Positions 37,569-47,090 of a stretch of 64,000 nucleotides of DNA are shown in pieces. The stretch is from contig NC_022576.1 in the NCBI RefSeq assembly GCF_000477435.1, forward strand, positions 558,001 through 622,000, in the 5' to 3' direction. The notes below the pieces were generated by a model, which searched no databases, had not been told where the DNA came from, and saw only the letters and a list, made by a program, of their open reading frames with translations. Both the position numbers and the translations under genes were made by a program. Each line of letters starts with the position of its first letter. Positions within the stretch are counted from its first letter, which is position 1. Origin of the DNA: Candidatus Symbiobacter mobilis CR. Its GTDB lineage: Bacteria > Pseudomonadota > Gammaproteobacteria > Burkholderiales > Burkholderiaceae_C.

Positions 37569-37607
37569 GATGGCGCAGCCCCTACTGAAGTAGTTTCTAG
37601 GTTCTTA
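37569..37607 (+). repeat. Truncated copy of the 39.7-kb hairpin repeat (diverged)
   Basis: GATGGCGCAGCCCCTACTG is shared exactly with the elements at 3663 and 39838, then the copy carries a small insertion (AAGTAGTTTCTAGGTTCTTA). It sits between the GGDEF gene and the ABC-F gene. Confidence 0.7.
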
Positions 37608-37643
37608 GCAGGGGTATCAAGGGAAGGAGGGAAGGGCCTACGT

Positions 37644-39617
37644 TTACCCCCCCATTTCCTCCACCGCACACGATAGCTCCAGCCATTCTTCTTCTGCGGT
37701 GTCGCATTCTTCTTGCGTCTGCTGCAGTCGGGTGCCCAGATCGGCGAGGGCCGTAGGGCACTGGGATTGGAGCAACTGGGATTCGAGGGCAGCGCATTGC
37801 TGGCGCAGAGTTTCCACCCGCGCTTCGATGGCTGCTAGGCGGCGCTGCAGGGTTTGGAGGGAAGGCTGAGAGGGCTTGGCCGACTGGACAGCAGATGTGG
37901 GCCGGGCAGCGCGGCTACGGGGTGGAGCGCGATCAGCACGGGCGCGGTCGAGTACGTAGCGCTGGTAGTCGTCGATGTCGCCATCGAAGGGGCTGACTTG
38001 CCCATCCGCCACCAGCCAGAACTCGTCACACACGGCGCGTAGCAAGGCTCTGTCGTGGCTGACGAGCAGCAGCGCGCCGGAAAAATCATTGAGCGCGACA
38101 GCCAGTGCCTCCCGCGCAGTGAGGTCCAGGTGGTTCGTCGGTTCGTCGAGCAGCAGCAGGTTGGGGCGTTGCCAAACGATCATGCACAGCACCAAACGTG
38201 CCTTTTCCCCGCCGCTCATACTGCCTACGCTCTGATGCACCATATCGCCGCAAAACTGGAAGGTGCCGAGCACATTGCGCAGGTCTTGTTCCCGTGCGGT
38301 GGCTCCGGGATGGGTGGGAGGCAGGGCGTTGCGCAGGCGGAGCAGGTGTTCCAGCGGGGAATCATCCAACCGCAGCACATCGACCTCGCTTTGCGCGAAG
38401 TAGCCGATGCGCAAACCCTTGCCCTCGGTGCGCCGACCGTCGAGCGGGGCCAACACCCCGACGATCGTCTTGACCAACGTGGATTTGCCCTGCCCGTTGG
38501 CACCCAAAATGCCCACGCGCTGCCCAGGCAGCACGGTACGCCCCACCCCGCGCAGGATCACGGTGGGGGCTGCGGCCTGGTTGCCAGCGGTGGGGTGGGC
38601 CTCGATGTCGGATTCATCCGGGTCTGCTCCATCCCCCGCCGTTGCCGGGGCATAACCGCAATCGACCCGATCCAGCTTGAGCATCGGGTTGGGAGAATGG
38701 GTGGGCTGGGCGAACGAAAAACGCAATTCGGATTCGGCCAGCACGGGGGCGATGCGCTGCATGCGCTCCAGCGCCTTGACCCGGCTTTGCGCCTGCCGTG
38801 CCTTGGTGGCCTTGGCCTGGAAGCGGTCGATGAAGCGCTGCATCCGCGCAATCTCTTCCTGTTGGCGGGAATATGCAGCCTGCTGATGTTGCAGGGAGTC
38901 GGAGCGCAGGGTCTCGAAAGTGCTGTAGTTGCCGCCGTAGCGGTGTAACGCGGCGTTGTCGATGTGTACGGTCACGGCAGTGACGGCATCCAGAAACTCG
39001 CGGTCATGGCTGATGACGACGAGCGTTCCCGCATAGCGCTGCAACCAGGTTTCCAGCCACACCAAGGCATCGAGGTCGAGGTGGTTGGTCGGTTCGTCGA
39101 GCAATAGCAGGTCGGAAGGGCAGATCAGCGCCCGCGCCAATTGCAGGCGCATCCGCCACCCCCCGGAAAAACTTGATACGCTGCGGCCTAGCTCCGCGCT
39201 GCGAAAACCCAGCCCCAGCAGCAGGGCCTGCGCCCGCGCGGGGGCGTCGTGCGTCCCGGCGTCGTGCAAGGCAGCCAGCGCATGGGCAAGCCGAACGCCG
39301 TCGTGGCTGGCCTCGGCCGCTTGCACTTCCTGGCGCGCACGCAGGAGCGCGGCATCGCCGTCGATCACATACTCGGTGGCAGGCTGATCGGTATCGGGCA
39401 GCTCCTGCGCCACCTGCACCACACGCCAATGCGGTGGTAGCGTGCATTCCCCCCCGTCATCGTCGATAGCCCCGCTCCACAGCGCGAACAGGGTGGATTT
39501 GCCCGAGCCATTGCGCCCGACGAGCGCAACCTTTTCTCCCGGCCAGATCGTAAGGTTGGCGCCGGAAAGCAGCACCTTGCCACCGCGCCGAACGGTCAGG
39601 TCTTGCAGACGAAGCAT
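37644..39617 (-). CDS. ABC-F family ATP-binding protein (YheS/Uup type)
   Basis: A 657-residue soluble protein with two ABC domains and no membrane part. The first half has GRNGSGKST, VSSFSGGWRMRLQLARAL and LLLDEPTNHLDLDALVWLE; the second has GANGQGKST, VGSMSGGEKARLVL and LLLDEPTNHLDLTAREAL. Between them is the charged P-site linker (FIDRFQAKATKARQAQSRVKALERM). The C-terminus is a coiled coil (LQRRLAAIEARVETLRQQC). ABC-F proteins bind the ribosomal E site and relieve stalls; YheS and Uup are the nearest types. Stands alone. Confidence 0.93.
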   Translation of the reverse strand: MLRLQDLTVRRGGKVLLSGANLTIWPGEKVALVGRNGSGKSTLFALWSGAIDDDGGECTLPPHWRVVQVAQELPDTDQPATEYVIDGDAALLRARQEVQAAEASHDGVRLAHALAALHDAGTHDAPARAQALLLGLGFRSAELGRSVSSFSGGWRMRLQLARALICPSDLLLLDEPTNHLDLDALVWLETWLQRYAGTLVVISHDREFLDAVTAVTVHIDNAALHRYGGNYSTFETLRSDSLQHQQAAYSRQQEEIARMQRFIDRFQAKATKARQAQSRVKALERMQRIAPVLAESELRFSFAQPTHSPNPMLKLDRVDCGYAPATAGDGADPDESDIEAHPTAGNQAAAPTVILRGVGRTVLPGQRVGILGANGQGKSTLVKTIVGVLAPLDGRRTEGKGLRIGYFAQSEVDVLRLDDSPLEHLLRLRNALPPTHPGATAREQDLRNVLGTFQFCGDMVHQSVGSMSGGEKARLVLCMIVWQRPNLLLLDEPTNHLDLTAREALAVALNDFSGALLLVSHDRALLRAVCDEFWLVADGQVSPFDGDIDDYQRYVLDRARADRAPPRSRAARPTSAVQSAKPSQPSLQTLQRRLAAIEARVETLRQQCAALESQLLQSQCPTALADLGTRLQQTQEECDTAEEEWLELSCAVEEMGG

Positions 39618-39721
39618 GGAAAGGACAAAAGCGGGACGGACATCCGTAGAGGTAGGTGGCTAGGGATAGAGGCGGGAATAAAGGCAGGGGTATGCACGGA
39701 AACGGAGAATCGGCATCACCT

Positions 39722-39868
39722 TAGAACCTATTTCAGTAGGCAGGCGAGCCGAAGCAGTGTGCGTGGCGCCGGAGCGCAGGAACCGGAATGTACTAACAGT
39801 ACATGAGGATTCCGAGCACCGCCGCCGCGTGCAATGCGATGGCGCAGCCCCTACTGGAATAGGTTCTT
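39722..39868. repeat. Long imperfect hairpin element, complete copy
   Basis: The ends AGAACCTATTTCAGTAGG and CCTACTGGAATAGGTTCT are inverted repeats with one G-T-compatible mismatch. In the middle TGTACT-AAC-AGTACA forms a perfect small hairpin, flanked by GGAA and TTCC. The whole ~147 bases can fold into one long, stepped hairpin. Right-end fragments recur at 3663 and 37569. It fills most of the gap between the ABC-F gene and prmB. It may be a mobile palindromic repeat or a structured RNA; some betaproteobacterial small-RNA families are repeated in this way, and a covariance search would decide. Confidence 0.8.
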
Positions 39869-39928
39869 ACATGGGCACGACGCATCCAGCCATGTTGTGG
39901 GAGCGACAAAAGTCGCGAGATGCCGTCG

Positions 39929-40840
39929 TCAAACGGCAAGGAGGGCGTCGCGGGTCAGTAAGGCGACGAGGTCTTCGCCGGCACTCGTCTCCAACCACAC
40001 CACTTCGAGCTTGGGGAATGCGGCCTCGAAGCGCGAACGCCCGTGGCCGATTTCGAGCACGAGCACGGCGTCCTTGCCCATTTGCGCTGGGGCATCCTGC
40101 ACCAATTGGCGGATGAAATCCATCCCATCCGTGCCACCAAGCACGTTGCCATCAAGCGCCAGCGCCGGTTCTGCACGGAATTCCGGGGGCAGGGCGGCCA
40201 TGGCGGCTGCGTCGACGTAAGGGGGATTGCACAGGATCAAGTCGTAGTGGCTGCCAGTTTTGGGGATGCCGTCGCAATGCCGTAGCGTGATGCGGTCGTG
40301 CAGGCCATGGCGGTCAACGTTGATGCGGGCGACTTCCAACGCTTCAACGCTGACGTCACTGGCCTGTACACGCACATCAGGGTATTCCATCGCGGCCAGC
40401 ACTGCCAGGCTGCCGTTGCCGGTGCCGAGGTCGAGCACACGGTGCATGTCTTCCCCCAGCCAGTAGTCCAGACTGCCTTCGACAAGGATTTCTGCAATCA
40501 GCGAACGGGGAACGATGGTGCGTTCATCGACGTAAAAAGGAACGCCCATGAGCCAGGCTTCCTGCGTCAGATACGCGGCGGGCTTGCGCGTGGCGATGCG
40601 TTGGGTGACCAGCTCGTCGATGTACGCCAGCTCTTGCGGGCTGATGTGCCGCGATACCGCTTTGTCGCTCGTCAGACAGGTGTCCAACGGCAGGCTCAGC
40701 CGCCACAGCACCAGCCACGCGGCTTCATCGAGGGCATTGGTCGTGCCATGCCCAAAAGCCACCCCCGCTTGTTCCAGCTTGGCTTGCATTTGGGTGACGC
40801 AATCCGGCAGCGTCAACCCCAGTTCCGGTTCGATAGGCAT
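39929..40840 (-). CDS. prmB: 50S ribosomal protein L3 glutamine methyltransferase
   Basis: A 303-residue protein from MPIEPELG; an upstream ATG at 40873 would overlap the end of dapE by 14 bases and is also possible. Features shared with E. coli PrmB include FGHGTTNALDEA, PAAYLTQEAWLMGVPFYVDERTIVPRS, the SAM motif VLDLGTGNGSLAVLAA and the substrate-glutamine motif NPPYVDA. PrmB methylates Gln in ribosomal protein L3. It is the last gene of the dap/pilU block. Confidence 0.94.
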   Translation of the reverse strand: MPIEPELGLTLPDCVTQMQAKLEQAGVAFGHGTTNALDEAAWLVLWRLSLPLDTCLTSDKAVSRHISPQELAYIDELVTQRIATRKPAAYLTQEAWLMGVPFYVDERTIVPRSLIAEILVEGSLDYWLGEDMHRVLDLGTGNGSLAVLAAMEYPDVRVQASDVSVEALEVARINVDRHGLHDRITLRHCDGIPKTGSHYDLILCNPPYVDAAAMAALPPEFRAEPALALDGNVLGGTDGMDFIRQLVQDAPAQMGKDAVLVLEIGHGRSRFEAAFPKLEVVWLETSAGEDLVALLTRDALLAV

Positions 40841-40859
40841 GGCTTCAACCCGTTGGGAA

Positions 40860-42020
40860 TCAGTGGGCGCCATCGGGGAAAGCCAGCAATTCCAGCACCC
40901 TGCGATACATGTTTTTGAGATGCTGCAATTCTTCGACCCCGATGTGCTCATCGACCTGGTGGATGCTCGCGTTGCGCGGCCCCAGTTCGATGACCTGCGG
41001 ACAGATGCGGATGAGGAAGCGTGCGTCGCTGGTTCCCCCTCCTGTCGAGAGCTGGGTATGTACCCCGGTTTCAGCCAGGACGGCAGCGGCGACCGTATCG
41101 ACCAGCGTTCCGCGTGGGGTCAGAAAAGGCTGGCTGGCTTGCGTCCAGACGATGTCATAGCGCAAGCAATGCTTGTCCAACACGGCCTGCAAGCGCGATT
41201 GCAGCGAATCGGTGCTCGACGCCGTGCCATAACGGAAATTGCAATCGACGACGACCGTGCCAGGGATGACGTTGTCCACGCCAGTGCCAGCGTGGATATT
41301 GCTGACCTGCCAGGTCGTCGGTTCGAAGTCGTCATTGCCTTCGTCCCACACGGTGCCGACGAGCTCGGTCAATGCCGGGGCAAGGCGATGGACGGGGTTA
41401 TCGGCCAACTGGGGGTAGGCCACGTGCCCCTGCGTTCCCCGCACCGTGATTTTTGCGGTCAGCGAACCACGGCGCCCGTTCTTGATTTGGTCCCCCACGG
41501 TGTCGATCGACGTCGGTTCGCCAACGATGCAATAGTCGATGCGTTCGCCACGCTGCTGCAAAGCGTCGACGACGCGCACCGTGCCATCGACGGCGGGGCC
41601 TTCTTCATCGCTCGTCAGCAGTACGCCCAGCGACAGCGGCGCGTCAGGGTAGCGCGCCAAAAATTCCTCGACGGCGATGACGAACGCAGCGACAGAGCCT
41701 TTCATGTCCGCAGCGCCGCGACCATACAAAACGCCATCGCGTACGGTGGGCGCAAAGGGCGGGCTGATCCAATGCTCTGCCGGGCCGGGAGGAACGACAT
41801 CCGTATGGCCTGCAAAAACAAACAAGGGCGCATTGGGGTTGGCGGTGGCCCCACGTCGTGCCCATAGATTGCGCACATGGTGCTGGGGCGGGCCGCTATC
41901 GTGGTGCTCGACGGCAAAGCCCTGCGCAGACAGGCGAACGGCCAACAGAGCCTGGCACCCTGCGTCGTCAGGCGTTTGGGAAGGGCAGGCGATGAGTTGG
42001 CGCAAGAGTTCGATCGTCAT
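40860..42020 (-). CDS. dapE: Succinyl-diaminopimelate desuccinylase
   Basis: A 386-residue M20-type metallohydrolase. Its ATG overlaps the pilU stop as ATGA, which fixes the start. Metal-binding motifs are [12 protein letters not shown] (His, Asp) and [13 protein letters not shown] (catalytic Glu and metal Glu). The dimerisation domain and the C-terminal [12 protein letters not shown], with a final metal His later ([10 protein letters not shown]), are complete. It removes succinate from N-succinyl-LL-diaminopimelate in lysine and peptidoglycan synthesis, two steps after DapC's substrate from DapD. Confidence 0.96.
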   Translation of the reverse strand: MTIELLRQLIACPSQTPDDAGCQALLAVRLSAQGFAVEHHDSGPPQHHVRNLWARRGATANPNAPLFVFAGHTDVVPPGPAEHWISPPFAPTVRDGVLYGRGAADMKGSVAAFVIAVEEFLARYPDAPLSLGVLLTSDEEGPAVDGTVRVVDALQQRGERIDYCIVGEPTSIDTVGDQIKNGRRGSLTAKITVRGTQGHVAYPQLADNPVHRLAPALTELVGTVWDEGNDDFEPTTWQVSNIHAGTGVDNVIPGTVVVDCNFRYGTASSTDSLQSRLQAVLDKHCLRYDIVWTQASQPFLTPRGTLVDTVAAAVLAETGVHTQLSTGGGTSDARFLIRICPQVIELGPRNASIHQVDEHIGVEELQHLKNMYRRVLELLAFPDGAH

Positions 42021-43192
42021 TGGGGAACGTCCAAAGTAATGTCGGTGAAGGTGGCTTGATCGTCGGCATCGTCGTCGGAAGTGGCGGACTTGACCTTGTC
42101 GCGTGCGGCAAAGTCGTTTTGCAGACGCCACATCAGGTTGGTCGGGGAGTCCGCGTTGGAAATCCCTTCCTTGCGCTCGACGATGCCGGAGAAGATCAGT
42201 CTTGCAATGTCCTGTTCGTAGGTCTGGCTGCCTTCTGCCATCGACTTTTCCATGGCTTCCATGATGGCAGCGAAATCTCCGGCGGCGATCAGCTCCGACA
42301 CGAGCTTGGTATTGAGCATCACCTCGACGGCAGGGGAGCGTGTTCCCGCGATGTTGCGCAGCAAGCGTTGGGAAACGATGGCTTTGAGCGCAGCGGCCAA
42401 GTCGCCCAGCATCGTCGCGCGCACTTCGACAGGATAAAAGCTCAGGATGCGGTTGAGCGCCTGGTAGCTGTTGTTGGCGTGCATGGTCGCCAGGCAAAGA
42501 TGCCCCGTCTGGGCGTAGGCGATGGCAGCGGTCATCATTTCCCGGTCGCGAATTTCGCCGATCAAGATGACGTCGGGCGCTTGGCGCAATGCGTTTTTGA
42601 GGGCGATTTGCGCGGACTGGGTATCCGTTCCCACCTCGCGCTGGTTGACGACGGAGCGTTTGTTTTTGAACAGGAATTCGATGGGATCCTCAATCGTGAG
42701 GATGTGCCCGGACATATTGATGTTGCGATGGTCGATCATCGCCGCCAGCGTCGTGCTTTTCCCGGCGCCGGTGGCGCCGACCATCAGGATTAGCCCGCGT
42801 TTTTCCAGTATCAGGTCGGCCAACGAGGCTGGCACGCTCAACGAGGCCATCGAGGGGATCTCGTTGACGATATAGCGGATCACCGCAGCGAAAGATCCGC
42901 GCTGACGCATGGCGCTGACGCGGAAGCGACCGATGCCTGGCATGGAAAGCGCCATGTTCAGCTCGTTCAGCTCGCGCAATTCCTCGATGCGCTGCGCAGG
43001 CAGCACTTCCAGCAGCAGATTGAGCGGTGCGTCCGGCGGGAGGATCTGGCTATTGACCGGAACGCACACGCCATTGATGCGGATCAACGCAGGGGAATGG
43101 GCGGACAAGTACAAGTCGGAAGCCCGCTTCTCTGTCATGAGGCGCAGGATGCGCTCCATGGTGCCCGTGCCGGAAGGACTGGTAGTAGCCAT
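42017..43192 (-). CDS. pilU: Type IV pilus retraction ATPase, PilU type
   Basis: A 391-residue secretion ATPase of the PilT/PilU group. The N-terminal PAS-like part shows [19 protein letters not shown]. Walker A is GATGAGKST, the Asp box region is [17 protein letters not shown], Walker B is [15 protein letters not shown] and the His box follows ([14 protein letters not shown]). The acidic C-terminal tail (TSDDDADDQ) and the length fit PilU, the accessory retraction motor that works with PilT. No pilT lies beside it here. It overlaps dapE by four bases. Confidence 0.9.
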   Translation of the reverse strand: MATTSPSGTGTMERILRLMTEKRASDLYLSAHSPALIRINGVCVPVNSQILPPDAPLNLLLEVLPAQRIEELRELNELNMALSMPGIGRFRVSAMRQRGSFAAVIRYIVNEIPSMASLSVPASLADLILEKRGLILMVGATGAGKSTTLAAMIDHRNINMSGHILTIEDPIEFLFKNKRSVVNQREVGTDTQSAQIALKNALRQAPDVILIGEIRDREMMTAAIAYAQTGHLCLATMHANNSYQALNRILSFYPVEVRATMLGDLAAALKAIVSQRLLRNIAGTRSPAVEVMLNTKLVSELIAAGDFAAIMEAMEKSMAEGSQTYEQDIARLIFSGIVERKEGISNADSPTNLMWRLQNDFAARDKVKSATSDDDADDQATFTDITLDVPQ

Positions 43193-43278
43193 GGGGGAGA
43201 AGGTGGAAAGAGGAAAGCAGAAGGAGGAAGGTCGCAGGCCAAGAAATTCGGGCCGCTACTCGCCTAGGCTGGGCAGGT

Positions 43279-43366
43279 TACTGTGCAAGTCGCGAAGCGG
43301 CTTCTCGAAGCCCCCCTTGCCCAGCGGCAGGGGGATGGGGTTGCGGTGCTGGGGGGTGAGGGCAAC
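43279..43366. repeat. Dispersed intergenic repeat, copy B
   Basis: This is the counterpart of 17266-17340, lying in the 232-base gap between dapD and pilU. It starts TACTGTGCAAGTCGCGAAGC and has longer C/G blocks than copy A. It does not overlap a coding end here. Confidence 0.7.
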
Positions 43367-43424
43367 TGCCATGATGTTCCCCATGTTGTTCCTAATGCAG
43401 GGCCTCTGTGCAAGGTCATGGCAG

Positions 43425-44249
43425 TTATTCCCGCAACAGGTCATTGAGGCTGGTCTTGGCGCGGGTTTGGGCATCGACGTGCTTGACGATGATCGCGGCA
43501 TAGAGGCTGTATTTGCCGCCTTCCTTGGGCAGGCTACCGCTGATGACCACGGAACCGGCAGGGATGCGCCCGTAACTGACCGTGCCCGTGGAACGGTCGT
43601 AGATCGGAGTGCTTTGCCCGATGTAGACCCCCATCGAGATGACCGAGTTTTCTTCGACGATCACCCCTTCGACGACTTCGGAACGCGCGCCGATGAAACA
43701 GTTGTCCTCAATGATCGTGGGGCCGGCCTGCATCGGTTCGAGCACGCCGCCAATGCCGACGCCACCGCTCAAATGCACGTTCTTGCCGATCTGCGCACAG
43801 GAGCCAACCGTGGCCCAGGTATCGACCATCGTTCCCGTATCGACGAAGGCGCCGATGTTGACGTAGCAAGGCATCAGGATCGTTCCCTTGGCCAAGTGGC
43901 AACCTCGCCGGGCAACGGCAGGAGGAACGACACGCACGCCTAGCTCGCGCATCGCCACTTCATCAAGGCCCTGGAATTTGGTGGGCACCTTGTCGTAGTA
44001 CCGCAAGTCCCCCCCCTGCACCAGCGCGTTGTCACGCAAGCGAAAACTGAGCAAAACGGCTTTTTTGATCCACTGGTGGGTCGTCCACTGCCCCACCCCT
44101 TCCCGCGTGGCGACGCGAAGCCGCCCCGCATCAAGTTCAGCAATGACGTGCTCAATGGCATCGGTCAATTCTTTGGGAGCGTTGTCCGCGTTGAGGTTGG
44201 CGCGGTCTTCCCACGCTGCGTCGAGAAGGTTCTGCAAGGAAGAACTCAT
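43425..44249 (-). CDS. dapD: 2,3,4,5-tetrahydropyridine-2,6-dicarboxylate N-succinyltransferase
   Basis: A 274-residue protein of normal length. The N-terminal helical domain contains [21 protein letters not shown]. The left-handed beta-helix of hexapeptide repeats runs from [21 protein letters not shown] through [17 protein letters not shown]. Conserved [11 protein letters not shown] and RSEVVEGV segments are present. It transfers succinate from succinyl-CoA to tetrahydrodipicolinate. It follows dapC by 116 bases, a stretch that is strongly purine-rich on the plus strand. Confidence 0.96.
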   Translation of the reverse strand: MSSSLQNLLDAAWEDRANLNADNAPKELTDAIEHVIAELDAGRLRVATREGVGQWTTHQWIKKAVLLSFRLRDNALVQGGDLRYYDKVPTKFQGLDEVAMRELGVRVVPPAVARRGCHLAKGTILMPCYVNIGAFVDTGTMVDTWATVGSCAQIGKNVHLSGGVGIGGVLEPMQAGPTIIEDNCFIGARSEVVEGVIVEENSVISMGVYIGQSTPIYDRSTGTVSYGRIPAGSVVISGSLPKEGGKYSLYAAIIVKHVDAQTRAKTSLNDLLRE

Positions 44250-44252
44250 AGA

Positions 44253-44321
44253 TCAAGGAAGAATCAAGGAAGAAGGAAAAAAGAAAAACGAAGAAGTCAG
44301 GGAGAGAAGAAAAAAAGGAAC
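44253..44321. other. Polypurine tract upstream of dapD
   Basis: About 70 bases with almost only A and G on the plus strand, including two copies of TCAAGGAAGAA. On the sense strand of dapD it is a pyrimidine-rich leader just before the start codon. Comparable tracts lie before pilU (43194-43230) and, in sense orientation, before the solute-binding protein (34441-34476). Confidence 0.6.
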
Positions 44322-44365
44322 CGCGATAGGGTCAACTGCGAAATCGGGTCAACGTCGAACTCAGG

Positions 44366-45598
44366 TCAGCGGCGAAGAACGAATTCCCGGATGCGCCGCG
44401 CTGCGTCGACGCAGTCTTCGACCGAGGCCACGAGCGCCAAGCGCACGCGCCCGGAACCGGGGTTATGGCCGCCTACGCTACGCGCAAGGTAGGAGCCTGG
44501 GAGCACCGTCACATTGTAGGAAGCGAACAAATCCCGAGCGAATAGGGTTTCGTCCTGCGGGGTTTTTTCACTTCCTACCCCAGCCCACAGATAGAACCCA
44601 GCGTCGGGCAGGGAGACATCAAGCACGTCTTGCAAGATGGGCAGAACCTGCGCAAATTTTTGCCGGTAGAGCGCACGGTTTTCGACGACATGTGCTTCGT
44701 CCGACCACGCTGCAATGCTGGCAGCCTGCACGGCAGTGCCCATCGCGCAACCGTGGTATGTGCGGTAGTGCAAGTATTGGGAGAGGATGTCGGCATCCCC
44801 CGCGACAAAACCGCTGCGCAACCCCGGCGTGCTGCTGCGCTTCGATAGGCTGGTCAGCATGACCAGACGGCGGAAGTCCGTTCGCCCTCGCGCATACGCA
44901 GCCTGCAAGCCACCGAGCGGAGGCTCGTCGCGAAAATAGATTTCGCTGTAGCACTCGTCTGATGCGATGACGAAGCCATAGCGGTCGCTGCGCTCGAAAA
45001 GCAGCTCCCACTCCTGCATCGGCATCACCGCGCCTGTGGGATTATTGGGAGAGCAAACGAACACCAGCGCGGTACGTTCCCAGATTGTTTCGGGAATGCT
45101 CTCCCAGTCCGTGGCAAAGTTGCGTGCCGGAACGCTGGGAACGTAATGCACTTCCGCGCCAGCCAACAAGGCTGCGCCTTCGTAGATTTGGTAGAAAGGA
45201 TTGGGACAAAGCACCACCGTAGCCGAAGAAGCAGAAGTGGCACTGGCAGAAGAGGGGAACACCGCCTGCGCCAGCGAGAACAGGGCCTCCCGCGAGCCGT
45301 TGACGGGGAGGACTTGCGTGGCGGGATCGCAGTCCACGCCGTAGCGCCGCGTCACCCACCCTGCACACGCAGCCCGCAAGGTGGATTCCCCTTGCGTGGC
45401 CGGGTAGTTGGCCAAGGCGCTGGGGTGGCGCTCGATGGCTTGCACCATCGCACGGCGAATGACCTCAGGCGTATCGTGCTGCGGCTCCCCAATCCCCATG
45501 CGGATCGAACGGTATGCAGGATTGGGCGTGATACCCTCGAATAGCTTGCGCAGCCGCTCGAAAGGGTAGGGCTGCAATCGATGAAGAAGCGGGTTCAT
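44366..45598 (-). CDS. dapC: Succinyldiaminopimelate transaminase
   Basis: A 410-residue class I/II PLP aminotransferase. The N-terminus (MNPLLHRLQPYPFERLRKLF) is the usual DapC opening. The substrate/cofactor regions are IRMGIGEPQHDTPEVI and VFVCSPNNPTGAVM, and the PLP lysine lies in LTSLSKRSSTPGLRSGF. The final arginine region VRLALVASVEDCVDAARRI is intact. It makes N-succinyl-LL-2,6-diaminopimelate with glutamate as donor, between DapD and DapE. First gene of the dapC-dapD-(pilU-dapE-prmB) block. Confidence 0.94.
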   Translation of the reverse strand: MNPLLHRLQPYPFERLRKLFEGITPNPAYRSIRMGIGEPQHDTPEVIRRAMVQAIERHPSALANYPATQGESTLRAACAGWVTRRYGVDCDPATQVLPVNGSREALFSLAQAVFPSSASATSASSATVVLCPNPFYQIYEGAALLAGAEVHYVPSVPARNFATDWESIPETIWERTALVFVCSPNNPTGAVMPMQEWELLFERSDRYGFVIASDECYSEIYFRDEPPLGGLQAAYARGRTDFRRLVMLTSLSKRSSTPGLRSGFVAGDADILSQYLHYRTYHGCAMGTAVQAASIAAWSDEAHVVENRALYRQKFAQVLPILQDVLDVSLPDAGFYLWAGVGSEKTPQDETLFARDLFASYNVTVLPGSYLARSVGGHNPGSGRVRLALVASVEDCVDAARRIREFVLRR

Positions 45599-45828
45599 AG
45601 CAAATCATTATCCCGGATCGATTTTGGGCTTTGTGCCGATAAAGTCGTAGCAAGTACGATGCTGTTTTGTTGGATGCACCCGTGAAAATCGCGTTCCGCA
45701 TTTCCATATTCGAACTCCTCTTTATTTCTTCATGGCCGATTTGCAATGAGTCGGTATCCGTTGCGTGCTGACGCATCGGCACTGCCTCCCGCAGCTTTTC
45801 CCTGGTTGACTTCTCTCGTGGATTTCTC

Positions 45829-47058
45829 GTGGATCTGATCGCAATTCGCCCGGAACAACTTTTCCTGGGCATGACGCTGCGCTACACCCTGCGCGATGAA
45901 AACGGCAAGATTCTTCTGATCAAGGGGCAAACGATCGAGTACCCCGCGCAATTGCAGGGGTTGCGCACCCGCAGGGCGATTTATGTCGAAATCGACGAAT
46001 CCGACGAAGGGGTTCGCGCAGTGATGTCGGGCATTTCCGCGCTGAACCTGGCTGGCGCGCCAATCAAGGACTTCTCCAAGTACTTGAGCATGCGCAAAAC
46101 TTCCAAGCACGATGAGCATTCGCCAGCCACCATCGTCCAGCTTTGGAGCGATATCGAGGCAAAACTTGGCGTTTTGCTCGGGAGCATCCGCACGCCTACA
46201 GAATTCGTCGAACGCATCGGTGTACTGGAAGAGCAGACCACACAGCTTTTGACCCAGAATTCCGACGCTGCGCTATTCCTGCTCTTCCATCGTGCCGTCA
46301 CGCACTATGGAGGGTATAGCGCACTGCATTCGTTGTTGTGCGGATGCCTGACCTGTGCCTTGTCGAGAATTTTTCTTTTGGAGGAAGAACAGCGCGTTTC
46401 GCTGGTTCGCGCCGCACTAACGATGAATGTGGCAATGACCCATTTGCAGGATTTGCTTGCGCTACAGAAAACCGCGCCCACCCCCCCACAGCGGCGTGAC
46501 ATCGACCGGCACCCCACCATCGGGAAAGAACTGCTTGAAGCTGCTGGAGTCACCGACCCCGTCTGGCTGGAATTGGTGGCCACCCACCACACTGCGCCCA
46601 ATGAGCCTGGGAATTTCGGGCAGTGGCCTGTCGTCCCCAAATTGAACAAAATCCTCCAAACCGTGGACCGCTACACCGCTGCGATGAGTCCACGCAAGTC
46701 CCGTATTGGCAGAACGGCGCGGGATTCCGTGCGCAGCGTCGTCGTGCGGGAAGGGTCTTCCAAACACGACGAGGTCGGCACCGCGCTCGTCTCGCTGCTG
46801 GGGTTGTCGCCTCCGGGCACCTTCGTTCGGCTCTCCAATGGGGAAATCGCCGTCGTGCTACGGCGGGGGGGACGCCCGGCAGAGCCTGTTATTGCGAGCA
46901 TCCTCAACCGCAGCGATGACGTCATCGCGGAACCCCGCGTGCGCGATACGGCCCGCGATGGTCTGACAATCGAATCGACCTTGCCTGCACATGCAGTGCG
47001 CGTCAGCCTCAACCCGGAAAGCATGCTCCGCTTGATTCCCCGGGGTTACTCACAATAA
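45829..47058 (+). CDS. HD-GYP-like regulatory protein with degenerate active site
   Basis: A 409-residue protein starting at GTG 45829. The N-terminal DUF3391-like part (LFLGMTLRYTLRDENGKILLIKGQ) is common in front of HD-GYP domains. In the phosphodiesterase region the expected LLHDIGK motif reads NVAMTHLQDLL, so the metal-binding HD pair is lost. HPTIGKELLEAAGV, ELVATHH and VDRYTAAMSPR still follow the HD-GYP order, but the GYP residues are not seen. It is therefore probably a c-di-GMP-binding or protein-binding relic rather than an active enzyme. It precedes ribF by 32 bases. Confidence 0.75.
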   Translation: MDLIAIRPEQLFLGMTLRYTLRDENGKILLIKGQTIEYPAQLQGLRTRRAIYVEIDESDEGVRAVMSGISALNLAGAPIKDFSKYLSMRKTSKHDEHSPATIVQLWSDIEAKLGVLLGSIRTPTEFVERIGVLEEQTTQLLTQNSDAALFLLFHRAVTHYGGYSALHSLLCGCLTCALSRIFLLEEEQRVSLVRAALTMNVAMTHLQDLLALQKTAPTPPQRRDIDRHPTIGKELLEAAGVTDPVWLELVATHHTAPNEPGNFGQWPVVPKLNKILQTVDRYTAAMSPRKSRIGRTARDSVRSVVVREGSSKHDEVGTALVSLLGLSPPGTFVRLSNGEIAVVLRRGGRPAEPVIASILNRSDDVIAEPRVRDTARDGLTIESTLPAHAVRVSLNPESMLRLIPRGYSQ

Positions 47059-47090
47059 CGGACTGCATCCCTGGGGAAGTATTCGTACCC

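Noticed and set aside
47059..47090. FMN riboswitch before ribF
   Set aside because: Only 32 bases separate ribF from the upstream gene, too short for the conserved FMN aptamer.
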